A DNA stretch of 34,707 nt. It comes from Flavobacteriales bacterium (GTDB lineage Bacteria > Bacteroidota > Bacteroidia > Flavobacteriales_F > PHOS-HE28). The translations under genes were made by a program, and so were the position numbers. The stretch is taken from assembly GCA_020848295.1 (NCBI GenBank), contig JADLAI010000185.1, positions 1 through 34,707 of the forward strand, written 5' to 3'. Of the stretch, positions 7,903-16,515 are shown piece after piece (position 1 is the stretch's first letter; every line of letters begins with the position of its first letter). The notes beneath the pieces are model-generated. The model made no database searches. It was not told where the DNA came from and was given only the letters and a program-made list of their open reading frames with translations.

Positions 7903-8915
7903 TTCCGCTTTTCCTCGCCGACCACCTTCCCGATCCGCTCCACATCCGCATCGCTCAGCTTCGGCAGGCGGTCCTTCTTCCCGAACACACTGAAGTAACG
8001 GTTCGGGTTCACGCGCAGGTCCTCCAGCAACAGGTCGAGTTCCGCACTGGCGTGGTTGAGGTTGGTGTACAGGCTGTCGTCCTTCATCAACTTGCCCATC
8101 GTTCCCTCGCCGTTGCCGATGGCCTGTGCCACTTTCTTCATCTCGGCGCTGGTAAGGGCCATGTCATCCATGATCTTCCGCAGCCGCCCCGTGGCGAGAT
8201 CGGCGCTGAGGGTGTCCAGGTTGGTGAAGATATGGTCCAGTTCATCGCTGTTGCGCACCAGGGTGGCGCTCAACGAGTCCAGGTTGTGCAGGGTGGAACG
8301 CAGGGTGAGGCTCTCGGCGGCCACGAGGCGGTCCACCCGTTCGGCCGTCCGGCTCAGGCTTTCCAACACATCCCGGATGCTGCTGAAGCTGCTGTCGATG
8401 TCGCCCACCGTCTCCTTGTTCAACATCTGCTGGAAGGTGTTCAATACCGAATCCACCTTGGACACCATGCCTTCGGCCTTTGCCTTGAGCGGGTCGATCT
8501 GCGCGCTCACCGCATCGGTGAGGCTCAACTGCACATCGCCGATGAGGGTGTCGCCCGGCTCGGCCAGCGGGCCTTTGCCCAACTCCAGTTGGAGGGCGCG
8601 CGAGAAGAGGTCGGCGCTGTAGATCTGCACTTTGGTGTCCTTGGCGATCGCGAGCTTGTCCTCGTTGATCTGGAAGCTCACCACCACATGGCCGCTGCCG
8701 GGGAGCAATTCCGCATCGATCACCTGCCCCACCTTGAACCCGTTGTAGAACACCGGGCTCGCGCTCGAAATGCCCGCTACGTTGTTGTACACCGCGTGGT
8801 ACACGTTGCGCTTCTGGAAGAGATCGAGCCCCTTGAGGAAGTTGATGCCGAAGAAGAGCAACCCGATGCTGCCCAGGACGAGGCCCGCGATGGTGTACTC
8901 CCGTTTGATCCTCAT
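7899..8915 (-). CDS. MCE family (MlaD-like) lipid-transfer protein
   Basis: Encodes 338 residues: one N-terminal membrane helix (about 9-28), a single MCE domain (about 35-115, with NVAGISSASPVFYNGFKVGQV), and a long region rich in heptads (about 145-290), probably helical. MCE proteins form hexameric rings in the periplasm and carry phospholipids or other lipids between inner and outer membranes. The permease and ATPase that normally drive an MCE ring are not in this window. The gene starts 13 bases after the amidase stop and overlaps the next gene by 4 bases, so it is in the middle of an operon. Placement beside an envelope amidase and divergent lptD fits an outer-membrane maintenance role. 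Confidence 0.87.
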   Translation of the reverse strand: MRIKREYTIAGLVLGSIGLLFFGINFLKGLDLFQKRNVYHAVYNNVAGISSASPVFYNGFKVGQVIDAELLPGSGHVVVSFQINEDKLAIAKDTKVQIYSADLFSRALQLELGKGPLAEPGDTLIGDVQLSLTDAVSAQIDPLKAKAEGMVSKVDSVLNTFQQMLNKETVGDIDSSFSSIRDVLESLSRTAERVDRLVAAESLTLRSTLHNLDSLSATLVRNSDELDHIFTNLDTLSADLATGRLRKIMDDMALTSAEMKKVAQAIGNGEGTMGKLMKDDSLYTNLNHASAELDLLLEDLRVNPNRYFSVFGKKDRLPKLSDADVERIGKVVGEEKRK

Positions 8916-8928
8916 TCAGTTCACACCC

Positions 8929-10083
8929 TTAATGGGCCTCGGCTAATTTAAGTGCTTCCTGCAAGGCGATGCGCTCCCCGTCCTTGAAAGCCACGATGAA
9001 GCTCTCGTTGTATCCCTTGGCACGGCAGGTGTCCTGGAGGCGGCGCGCAGCGGCCACTGTGGCTTCGGCCCCGAAGGTGTATTTGTACATCCCCGCGCCC
9101 TTGTGCTCCTCCACCCCTTCCAGCCCATTGAAGTTCTGGGGCTTGGTGGGAATGCGCTTGCTGCTGGTGACGATCTGCACTTTGAACAGGACGGCCGTAG
9201 CCTCCTGGTGCACAACAGGACGTATGGGTTCGGGCGCTTGCGGTTCCGCTTTGGGCGGGTCCGTTGGTGTCGAGGAGGTGGTCCGGGAACCACCTTCACC
9301 GGCATGCTCCACGATGGCCTTGTATTCCTTGAAGGCCCGATAGATGGCGCTGGCCATGTAGTCCTGGCCCTCGGCCTGCTGGAGGTAGTCCTCTTCCGTG
9401 GGGTTGGTGAGGAAGCCCAGTTCGATGAGCACACTGGGCATGGTGTTGTAACTGATCACCAGGAACCCGGCCTGTTTCACGCCGCGGTCCACCCGCCCCA
9501 CCCGGTCCTTGAACTGTTTCTGGATGAGGGCGCTCAACAACAGACTATGGTCCAGATGGGTGTTCTGGCGCAGGCTCAATGCGATGATGCTCTCGGGATC
9601 CTTGGGATCGTAGCCATCGTACTTCAGCTCATGTCCTTCCTCCAGGAGGATGGCTTCGTTCTCCTTCTGCGCCACACGCATGTTCTCGGCGGTCTTGTGC
9701 AGACCCATCACATACGTCTCGCAACCATGCGGCGACCTGTTGTCGTTGGCGTTGCAGTGGATACTGATGAACACGTCGGCCTTGTTGCGGTTGGCGATGT
9801 TGCACCGCTCCCGCAATTCGATGAAGGTGTCGTCGTCGCGGGTGTAGACCACCTTCACATCGGGGTAGGTCTCGCTGATGTACTTACCCAGGAGCTTGGC
9901 CACGTTCAACGAGATGTGCTTCTCGGTGGTCTTGTAACGCCCGGTGCCCAGGTTGCCCGGATCCTTGCCGCCATGTCCGGCATCGAGCACCACGGTGCGT
10001 ATCCGGTTGGGGTCGCGGCCCGGTGTTTGTGCGATGGCCATACCCACCACCAGCCACAACGCCAGCCCGATCGTGTACCGCAT
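8929..10083 (-). CDS. N-acetylmuramoyl-L-alanine amidase with SPOR-like C-terminal domain
   Basis: Encodes 384 residues if it starts at ATG 10083, which gives a clean signal peptide (MRYTIGLALWLVVGMAIAQ). It cleaves the amide bond between N-acetylmuramic acid and L-alanine in peptidoglycan. The Amidase_3 domain (about 28-250) shows zinc ligands His37 (LDAGHGGKDPG), Glu54 and His109 (SIHCNA), and catalytic Glu221 (LIELGFLTN). A Pro/Thr-rich linker follows, then an SPOR-like segment (about 300-375) of the type that binds denuded septal glycan. The frame is open upstream; ATG at 10254 would add 57 basic residues whose codons look coding-like near 10083, so the start is uncertain. First gene of the amidase-MCE-FeS operon, divergent from lptD. 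Confidence 0.88.
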   Translation of the reverse strand: MRYTIGLALWLVVGMAIAQTPGRDPNRIRTVVLDAGHGGKDPGNLGTGRYKTTEKHISLNVAKLLGKYISETYPDVKVVYTRDDDTFIELRERCNIANRNKADVFISIHCNANDNRSPHGCETYVMGLHKTAENMRVAQKENEAILLEEGHELKYDGYDPKDPESIIALSLRQNTHLDHSLLLSALIQKQFKDRVGRVDRGVKQAGFLVISYNTMPSVLIELGFLTNPTEEDYLQQAEGQDYMASAIYRAFKEYKAIVEHAGEGGSRTTSSTPTDPPKAEPQAPEPIRPVVHQEATAVLFKVQIVTSSKRIPTKPQNFNGLEGVEEHKGAGMYKYTFGAEATVAAARRLQDTCRAKGYNESFIVAFKDGERIALQEALKLAEAH

Positions 10084-10214
10084 GAGGTTCCACAGGATCT
10101 CCGCCCCCACGGCGTTCTGGTCCACCTTCCACCGCTTGCGCCTGGCCTGTACGGCCCAAGCCCTGATCAAACGCTCGCGCCTGCGCTGTTCGCTCTCTCC
10201 CGTAGGCTGTTGCG

Positions 10215-10221
10215 TACTTTG
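10215..10221 (+). promoter_or_regulatory. Candidate -7 element for lptD
   Basis: TACTTTG followed by C, 53 bases upstream of the lptD start, is identical to the element before the adenylate cyclase gene. No clear TTG lies at the expected upstream spacing, so support is limited to the -7 box and its position. Confidence 0.3.
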
Positions 10222-10273
10222 CGGCCCCGCTGCAAGCCGTTCGTCCTGTTCCATGCCGGAGACCTCCCTCTCA

Positions 10274-12820
10274 ATGCCCATACGGCGCGAAGCTATAGGG
10301 GGTGGCAACGAGGGTTTCCCTTGGATCGGTGCAGTTTTCATCATTTTCCTGTTGATGTGCCACGCACGGCCCGCCCTGGCCCAGGCCTTGGAGGAGGAGG
10401 TGCGGTACAGTGCCCGGGACAGCATGCGCTACGATATCGCGGCAGGCACGGTATTCCTCTTCGGCGCCGCCACCGTGACCTACGGCGATGTGGAGATGAC
10501 CGCGGACCGGATCGTCTTCAACTTCAAGAACGAGGAGACCCAGGCCTTTGGTGCCCCGGACAGCAGCGGCACGGTGGTCGGCAAACCCCAATTCACCCAG
10601 GACGGGTCGGTGATCGAGGCCGACAGCATCCGGTACAACTTCAAGACCAAACAGGGGCTGATCCGCCAGGTGCGTACACATGAACAGGAAAGTTGGGTCA
10701 GTGCCAGCCTGAGCAAAAGGCACGCCAATGGCGAGGTACACAGCAAGGGCGGTATGCTCACCACCTGCGACAGGCCCACTCCGCACTACCATTTCAAGGT
10801 GAGCCGCATGATGGTGATCCCCGACGACAAGATCATCGCGGGGCCCGCCTACATGAAGATCTGGAAGATCCCCACACCGCTCGCGATCCCCTTCGGCATG
10901 TTCCCCAATGTGAAGGGCGGAAGCGCCGGCGTACTGATCCCCACCTGGGGCTACGACGAGGCCAGGGGCTATTACCTGCTGAACGGGGGCTGGTACCAGC
11001 CGATCAACGACCACCTGGACCTTTCGGTGACCGGCGACATCTACACCCGCGGGTCCTGGGCCCTGCGCACCGGCAGCCGCTACAAGACCCGGTACCGCTT
11101 CGGCGGCAACGTGGACCTGAGCTACAGCACCCTGCTGAACAGCGATCCGGAGTTCCCCGACTTCAGCCGCCAGCGCAACTTCTTCATCCGTTGGAACCAC
11201 CAGGTGGACCCCAAGGCCAGCCTCACCGACCGGTTCAACGCGAGCGTGAACCTGGGCACGAGCCAGAACTTCACCAACAACTTCAACAGCAGCACCGTCG
11301 ATTACCTGAGCAATACCTTCCAGAGCAACATCGCCTGGACCCACCTCTGGCCCGGCAAACCCTACAACCTGGCGGTGAACCTGCGCCACAGCCAGAACAC
11401 CCTGAACCGCTCCTTCGACATCACCGCTCCGGCCATCACCTTCAACCTGCAGCGCCTCTTCCCCTTCCAGAAACTGCGCCCAGTAGGAGCCCCTGCCCGT
11501 TTCTACGACCAGATCGGCGTGACCTATACCGCCAATTTCGACAACCGCCTCACCACCACCGAGCAGCAACTCTCCTGGGGCAACCTGCCCGCGCTCACCC
11601 GCAACATGCGGAACGGGATCAGGCACACCGCGGCCGTGACCACCACGTTGAAGAACAAGTTCGTTACCCTGAATCCCGAATTACGGCTCACCGACCGGAT
11701 GTACTTCGAGCAGCTGCGCAAGACCGTGGTGACCGATGGTGACGAGGTGCGGACCCTCACCGATACCGTGCCCCGGTTCGCCGCGCCCTTCGAATGGAGC
11801 GCGGGGGCCACACTCACCAGCAAGCTCCATGGCATGTACACCTTCCGCAGCGACCGCATCCGGGCCATCCGCCACGTGATCACACCCAGCGTGGGCTTCA
11901 ACTACCGACCGGAGCAGACCACACAGATCGAGGGCTTCTTCGGTCCGGGTGGCAGCATCGCCAGCTATTCACCCTATGACATCGGCCTCTATGGCAAACC
12001 GGCCGCTGGCGAGAGCGGCACCGTGAACCTGGGCCTGATCCAGAACCTCGAGGCCAAGGTGCGCGATGGCAAGGCCATGCGCGACAGCGCCGCCGTGAGC
12101 GATGCCCTCCAGCTCAAGAAGATCAAACTCTTCGAGTATGTGGGCGTGAACACCAGCTACGACATCTTCCAGGATTCGCTGCGCTGGTCGCCCGTGAACC
12201 TTTCGGCGCGGACCGCCCTGTTCAACAAGCTCAACGTGAACGTGGTGAGCCTGTGGGATCCCTACGCGGTGAACGAACTGGGACAACGCATCGATCGCAG
12301 CGAACGATCGGTGAGCGGGAAGCTGGCACGCATGACCTATACGAACGTGGCCTTGGGTGTGGACCTGAAGAGCAAGCGCTACGGCCAGGCCCCATCGAAC
12401 ACGCCGGGCAACGACCAACAGGTGGTGGAGGAGAGCGATCCGAGCAAAGGCGCCCGGATCAACTTCAGTGTGCCCTGGCGGCTGGGGCTTAGTTACAGCT
12501 ACGACATCACACGCACCTATGCGGACCTGAGCCACACCGACGCACAGCGCCAGAGCGTCCTCTTCAACGGCGACCTGAACATCCTTAAATACTGGAAGCT
12601 GGGATTCAGCAGCGGGTATGACCTGGTGGCCGAGGACTGGACGCCCACCAGCCTGAACCTGTACTGGGACCTGCATTGCTGGGAGTTCAACTTCAACATC
12701 ATCCCGCTCGGTGTGCGCAAGAGCTTCAGCTTCCGGATCAATGTGAAGGCCAGTGTCCTGCGCGACCTCAAGTTCGAGCAGCGCCGTCCGTACGGGAACG
12801 ACAACGATCTCCTGTACTGA
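10274..12820 (+). CDS. lptD: LPS-assembly outer membrane protein LptD
   Basis: Encodes 848 residues from ATG 10274; ATG 10253 would add seven residues. A signal peptide ends near the ALAQ at residue about 38. The N-terminal OstA/LptA-like domain (about 45-180: FGAATVTYGDVEMTADRIVFNF) is the periplasmic end of the LPS bridge. A conserved stretch near residues 195-240 (IPTPLAIPFGMFPN) leads into a long LptD barrel rich in alternating aromatic and polar residues, ending in ...DNDLLY. LptD with LptE inserts lipopolysaccharide into the outer leaflet. The lack of the proteobacterial CxxxC pattern at the N-terminus is expected of the Bacteroidota form. It is divergent from the amidase operon, and the transporter gene follows after 34 bases. 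Confidence 0.9.
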   Translation: MPIRREAIGGGNEGFPWIGAVFIIFLLMCHARPALAQALEEEVRYSARDSMRYDIAAGTVFLFGAATVTYGDVEMTADRIVFNFKNEETQAFGAPDSSGTVVGKPQFTQDGSVIEADSIRYNFKTKQGLIRQVRTHEQESWVSASLSKRHANGEVHSKGGMLTTCDRPTPHYHFKVSRMMVIPDDKIIAGPAYMKIWKIPTPLAIPFGMFPNVKGGSAGVLIPTWGYDEARGYYLLNGGWYQPINDHLDLSVTGDIYTRGSWALRTGSRYKTRYRFGGNVDLSYSTLLNSDPEFPDFSRQRNFFIRWNHQVDPKASLTDRFNASVNLGTSQNFTNNFNSSTVDYLSNTFQSNIAWTHLWPGKPYNLAVNLRHSQNTLNRSFDITAPAITFNLQRLFPFQKLRPVGAPARFYDQIGVTYTANFDNRLTTTEQQLSWGNLPALTRNMRNGIRHTAAVTTTLKNKFVTLNPELRLTDRMYFEQLRKTVVTDGDEVRTLTDTVPRFAAPFEWSAGATLTSKLHGMYTFRSDRIRAIRHVITPSVGFNYRPEQTTQIEGFFGPGGSIASYSPYDIGLYGKPAAGESGTVNLGLIQNLEAKVRDGKAMRDSAAVSDALQLKKIKLFEYVGVNTSYDIFQDSLRWSPVNLSARTALFNKLNVNVVSLWDPYAVNELGQRIDRSERSVSGKLARMTYTNVALGVDLKSKRYGQAPSNTPGNDQQVVEESDPSKGARINFSVPWRLGLSYSYDITRTYADLSHTDAQRQSVLFNGDLNILKYWKLGFSSGYDLVAEDWTPTSLNLYWDLHCWEFNFNIIPLGVRKSFSFRINVKASVLRDLKFEQRRPYGNDNDLLY

Positions 12821-12838
12821 CCGCTTCGCCCGTCCGGT

Positions 12839-12845
12839 TATCTTG
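12839..12845 (+). promoter_or_regulatory. Candidate -7 element for the MFS transporter gene
   Basis: TATCTTG followed by G lies 9 bases before the ATG at 12855. If it is the -7 box the transcript would start at or within a few bases of the start codon. An identical element precedes the last gene of the window. Confidence 0.3.
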
Positions 12846-12854
12846 GCCGGATCC

Positions 12855-14252
12855 ATGGAGGCCCCGAAGCGGATCCGAAACATCATCTGGGCCTCCTCGC
12901 TCGGCACACTGATCGAGTGGTACGACTTCTACATCTTCGGAAGCCTGGCCTCGGTGATCGCCACGCAGTTCTTCCCGAGAACGAACCCCACGGCGGCACT
13001 GCTCAGCGTGTTGGCCACCTTCGCTGCGGGTTTCATCGTACGACCCTTCGGCGCACTGGTCTTCGGCCGTATCGGTGATCTCGTCGGCCGCAAATACACC
13101 TTCCTGCTCACCCTCATTCTCATGGGCGGAAGCACTTTCGCCATCGGCCTGGTGCCGGGGTACGACACCATCGGTCCGGCGGCACCCATCATCGTGCTGG
13201 TGTTACGCCTGTTGCAGGGGCTTGCGCTCGGCGGTGAATATGGCGGTGCCGCCACCTATGTGGCCGAACATGCGCCGCCCGGCAAGCGGGGCTTGTACAC
13301 CTCCTGGATCCAGACCACGGCCACCCTCGGCCTGTTCGTTTCCTTGGGCGTCATCCTCGTTACCCGTCATGCCCTCGCCGCCGATCCGGCGGAGTCCATC
13401 GCCCGGTTCAACGCCTGGGGCTGGCGCATCCCCTTCCTGCTCTCGATCGTGCTGGTGGGCGTAAGCGTGTACATCCGTTTGAAAATGAACGAGAGCCCGC
13501 TCTTCGCCGAGCTGAAGCAGGCGGGCCGCACGAGCACCAACCCGTTGAAGGAGAGCTTCACCCGCAAGCGGAACCTGCGCATGGTGCTGCTCGCCTTGTT
13601 CGGTGCCACCATGGGCCAGGGGGTCGTGTGGTACACCGGCCAGTTCTATGCCCAGAGTTTCCTGGAGAACACCTGCCGACTCGATTTCGACCAGTCGCGC
13701 ACCATCCTCATCTGGGCCATCCTCTTCGCTACACCCTTCTTCGTGATCTTCGGTGCATGGAGCGACCGCATCGGCCGCAAACGCATCATGCTCGCCGGCA
13801 TGTTGCTCGCCGTACTCACCTATCGCCCGCTCTTCAACGAGATGCGCCACGTCACGGACCGGTCCGCCTCCACACCTACCGAGCAGGTGCAGGCCACCTC
13901 GACGACAGCTACCTCCGTCGAAGCGTCATCCATCGCCGTGGACCCCGCCACCTATTGGAAACTCGTGGGCATCGTCTTCATCCTCATCCTGTATGTCACC
14001 ATGGTCTATGGGCCCATCGCCGCGTTCCTGGTGGAGCTGTTCCCCACGCGGATCCGCTACACCAGCATGAGCCTGCCCTACCACGTCGGCAATGGCGTGT
14101 TCGGCGGTCTCACACCCTTCATCGCCACCTTGCTCACCACCATCCGGCCGGGGGATCCGCTCATCGGGCTATGGTACCCCATCGCCATCGCTGCCGTATG
14201 CCTGGTGATCGGCGCCCTGTACATCACCGAACGTACCCCACACGCCGACTGA
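12855..14252 (+). CDS. MFS transporter, metabolite:H+ symporter (MHS) type
   Basis: Encodes 465 residues from ATG 12855 (MEAPKRIRNIIWASSLG); the frame extends upstream into lptD without support. The MHS signature is clear: IEWYDFYIFGSLASVIA in helix 1, the loop 2-3 motif GRIGDLVGRKYTFL and LRLLQGLALGGEYGGAATYVAEH in helix 4. About 12 helices are expected, with a Ser/Thr-rich polar loop (about 337-365) before the last ones. MHS members carry carboxylates, proline/betaine or similar solutes with protons. The next genes encode a tiny membrane protein (3 bases away) and acetyl-CoA synthetase, so acetate or another short acid is a reasonable substrate guess, not a demonstrated one. Confidence 0.87.
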   Translation: MEAPKRIRNIIWASSLGTLIEWYDFYIFGSLASVIATQFFPRTNPTAALLSVLATFAAGFIVRPFGALVFGRIGDLVGRKYTFLLTLILMGGSTFAIGLVPGYDTIGPAAPIIVLVLRLLQGLALGGEYGGAATYVAEHAPPGKRGLYTSWIQTTATLGLFVSLGVILVTRHALAADPAESIARFNAWGWRIPFLLSIVLVGVSVYIRLKMNESPLFAELKQAGRTSTNPLKESFTRKRNLRMVLLALFGATMGQGVVWYTGQFYAQSFLENTCRLDFDQSRTILIWAILFATPFFVIFGAWSDRIGRKRIMLAGMLLAVLTYRPLFNEMRHVTDRSASTPTEQVQATSTTATSVEASSIAVDPATYWKLVGIVFILILYVTMVYGPIAAFLVELFPTRIRYTSMSLPYHVGNGVFGGLTPFIATLLTTIRPGDPLIGLWYPIAIAAVCLVIGALYITERTPHAD

Positions 14253-14255
14253 GCC

Positions 14256-14495
14256 ATGGACCGCCTGAAGCGCTACGCCGGGATCGTGTGGATGGGACTG
14301 GGGCCATTGGCGCTGATCGCCCTGTCCCGAACGGCCTGGGCGGAGATCGGTCGTGACCCCTCCATGGACCGGCTGATCCAATGGGGCGTCTTCGTAGCGG
14401 TCGCCATCCCCATCGCCGCGGGCCTGATGATCTTCGGGTACTACGCCTTCAACGGTGCCTATGACCGGAGCAACGAGGACGATCCGCACGCCTGA
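14256..14495 (+). CDS. Small two-helix membrane protein cotranscribed with the MFS transporter
   Basis: Encodes 79 residues, starting 3 bases after the transporter stop. Two hydrophobic segments are visible (about 9-26 and 44-66), and the C-terminus is acidic (NEDDPHA). I cannot assign it with certainty; small proteins of this kind occur beside MHS transporters in Bacteroidota and may be accessory subunits or stabilisers. The tight spacing and direction strongly indicate translation from the same message as the transporter. No catalytic motif is present. Confidence 0.75.
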   Translation: MDRLKRYAGIVWMGLGPLALIALSRTAWAEIGRDPSMDRLIQWGVFVAVAIPIAAGLMIFGYYAFNGAYDRSNEDDPHA

Positions 14496-14518
14496 TCGTG
14501 TAATTTCCACCTCCGCAT

Positions 14519-14541
14519 TCCCGATACTTGCGGTATCCGGG
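14519..14541 (+). promoter_or_regulatory. Hairpin in the acs leader region
   Basis: GATAC (14523-14527) pairs with GTATC (14533-14537) around loop TTGCG, and TCCC/GGGA extend the stem past one bulged C. TACTTGC inside it resembles the -7 element seen at other genes. It lies about 25 bases before the acs ATG and could be a promoter or operator; no T-run follows, so it is not a terminator. Confidence 0.3.
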
Positions 14542-14564
14542 ACCATCCGCCGGCCCATCCGACC

Positions 14565-16463
14565 ATGAGCTCCATACGCCTCCGATCCCACGCCGATTAC
14601 ACCGCTGCTCATGCCAGAAGCGTCGCAGACCCGGAGGGATTCTGGGCCGAACAGGCTGAGACCTTCTCCTGGCGACGCAAATGGGACCGGGTGCTCGTAT
14701 GGGAGTTCGATACGCCCAAGGTGGCCTGGTACATCGGCGGTAAGCTCAACATCACCGAGAATTGCCTGGACCGGCACCTGGCCAGCCGTGGCGACAAAAC
14801 GGCCATCCTGTGGGAACCGAACGACCCGAATGGCGAGGCACAGCGGATCAGTTACCGGCAATTGCACGAGCGCGTGTGCCGCTATGCGAATGTCCTGAAG
14901 CGCAATGGAGTGAAGAAGGGCGACCGCATATGCATCTATATGCCCATGATCCCGGACCTGGCCGTGGCCTTGCTGGCCTGCGCTCGCATCGGCGCCATCC
15001 ATTCCGTGGTCTTCGCTGGGTTCAGCGCACAAAGCATCGCCGATCGCGTGCGCGATGCGGATGTGACCTGCATGCTCACCACCGACGGCATGGCCCGCGG
15101 TGCGAAGAAAGTGGCCGTGAAGGCCATTGTGGATGAGGCACTGAAGGATCTTCCCGGTGTGGCCAAGGTGATCGTGGCGCAGCATACCGGTGCCCCCGTA
15201 CACATGCAGCCCGGACGGGACGTATGGCTGCATGAGGAACTCACCCAGGTACCTGCGGACTGTCCGGCGGAGGAGATGGACAGCGAGGACCCGCTCTTCA
15301 TCCTGTACACCAGTGGCAGTACCGGCAAACCCAAGGGCGTGGTACACACCTGTGGCGGCTACATGGTCTTTACCGACTACACCTTCCGGAACGTGTTCCA
15401 ATACGAGGAGAATGAGGTGTACTGGTGTACCGCCGATATCGGCTGGGTGACCGGCCACAGCTACATCATCTATGGCCCCTTGCTCGCGGGCGCCACCACC
15501 CTGCTGTTCGAGGGCATCCCCACCTACCCCGACGCTGGCCGTTTCTGGCAGGTGATCGACGAACATCAGGTCAACATCTTCTACACGGCTCCCACGGCGA
15601 TCCGGTCGCTCATGGCACAGGGCCTGGAATTCGTGAAGCCGCATGCGCTCGATTCCCTGCGCGTGATCGGCAGTGTGGGCGAACCCATCAACGAAGAGGC
15701 CTGGCATTGGTACAAGGAACACATCGGCAAGAACCGTTGCCCCATCGTGGACACCTGGTGGCAGACCGAGACAGGTGGGATCATGATCTCCTCGCTGGCC
15801 GGCATCACCGATGAGAAGCCGAGCTATGCCGCCTGGCCCCTGCCCGGCATTCAACCCGTGCTCCTCACCCCGGATGGACAGGAGATACGCGCCAACGAAG
15901 TGGAGGGACTCCTCGCGATCAAGTTCCCCTGGCCCGCGATGATCCGCACCACCTGGGGCGATCACGAACGTTGCCGACAGACCTACTTCAGCAACTACAA
16001 GGGTTACTATTTCTCCGGCGATGGCGCACGCCGCGATGCCGATGGCCGGTACCGGATCATCGGTCGTGTGGACGATGTGATCAACGTGAGCGGCCACCGC
16101 TTCGGAACGGCCGAGATCGAGAACGCGATCAACGAAAGCGAATGGGTGGTGGAAAGCGCCGTGGTGGGCTTTCCGCACGACATCAAAGGGCAGGGGATCT
16201 ACGCCTATGTGATCGCCGAGAAAAAGATCGATGACCCGGACCTTGCACGTGCCGAGATACTCGCCACCGTGAACCGCGTGATCGGACCCATCGCCAAACC
16301 CGACAAGATCCAGTTCGTGAGCGGCCTACCGAAGACCCGCAGCGGCAAGATCATGCGGCGCATCCTCCGCAAGGTGGCGGAGAACGAGCTGAATAGCCTG
16401 GGCGATACAACCACATTGCTGGACCCCACCGTGGTGGAGGAGATCAAAGCGGGGCGGGTGTGA
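14565..16463 (+). CDS. acs: Acetyl-CoA synthetase (AMP-forming)
   Basis: Encodes 632 residues, close to the usual 630-650. Converts acetate, ATP and CoA to acetyl-CoA through acetyl-AMP. Adenylate-forming motifs are present: the P-loop YTSGSTGKPKGVVHT (about 245-260), WWQTETGG (about 400) and GRVDDVINVSGHRFG (about 500-515). Lys595 in the C-terminal motif SGKIMRR is the residue that is acetylated to switch Acs off in other bacteria. It lies 69 bases after the small membrane protein gene and probably belongs to the transporter unit or has its own promoter. Propionate activation cannot be excluded, but length and motifs fit Acs best. Confidence 0.95.
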   Translation: MSSIRLRSHADYTAAHARSVADPEGFWAEQAETFSWRRKWDRVLVWEFDTPKVAWYIGGKLNITENCLDRHLASRGDKTAILWEPNDPNGEAQRISYRQLHERVCRYANVLKRNGVKKGDRICIYMPMIPDLAVALLACARIGAIHSVVFAGFSAQSIADRVRDADVTCMLTTDGMARGAKKVAVKAIVDEALKDLPGVAKVIVAQHTGAPVHMQPGRDVWLHEELTQVPADCPAEEMDSEDPLFILYTSGSTGKPKGVVHTCGGYMVFTDYTFRNVFQYEENEVYWCTADIGWVTGHSYIIYGPLLAGATTLLFEGIPTYPDAGRFWQVIDEHQVNIFYTAPTAIRSLMAQGLEFVKPHALDSLRVIGSVGEPINEEAWHWYKEHIGKNRCPIVDTWWQTETGGIMISSLAGITDEKPSYAAWPLPGIQPVLLTPDGQEIRANEVEGLLAIKFPWPAMIRTTWGDHERCRQTYFSNYKGYYFSGDGARRDADGRYRIIGRVDDVINVSGHRFGTAEIENAINESEWVVESAVVGFPHDIKGQGIYAYVIAEKKIDDPDLARAEILATVNRVIGPIAKPDKIQFVSGLPKTRSGKIMRRILRKVAENELNSLGDTTTLLDPTVVEEIKAGRV

Positions 16464-16515
16464 GGGCGGCTGCCCCCCGGAAGGCAACCTGTCGAGGCGC
16501 GCCCGTCTATTCCAC

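Noticed and set aside
6796-7998. 400-residue plus-strand open frame
   Set aside because: It is opposite the 4Fe-4S membrane protein and part of the MCE gene; it is rich in His, Gln and Glu with no recognisable domain.
10271-11626. 451-residue open frame antisense to lptD
   Set aside because: It has the low-complexity Val/Gly/Ala/His-rich composition typical of antisense shadows, and lptD on the other strand is well supported.
14169-16178. 669-residue open frame antisense to acs
   Set aside because: It lies fully opposite a clear acetyl-CoA synthetase. Its translation has no domain and reflects the third-position GC bias of the real gene.
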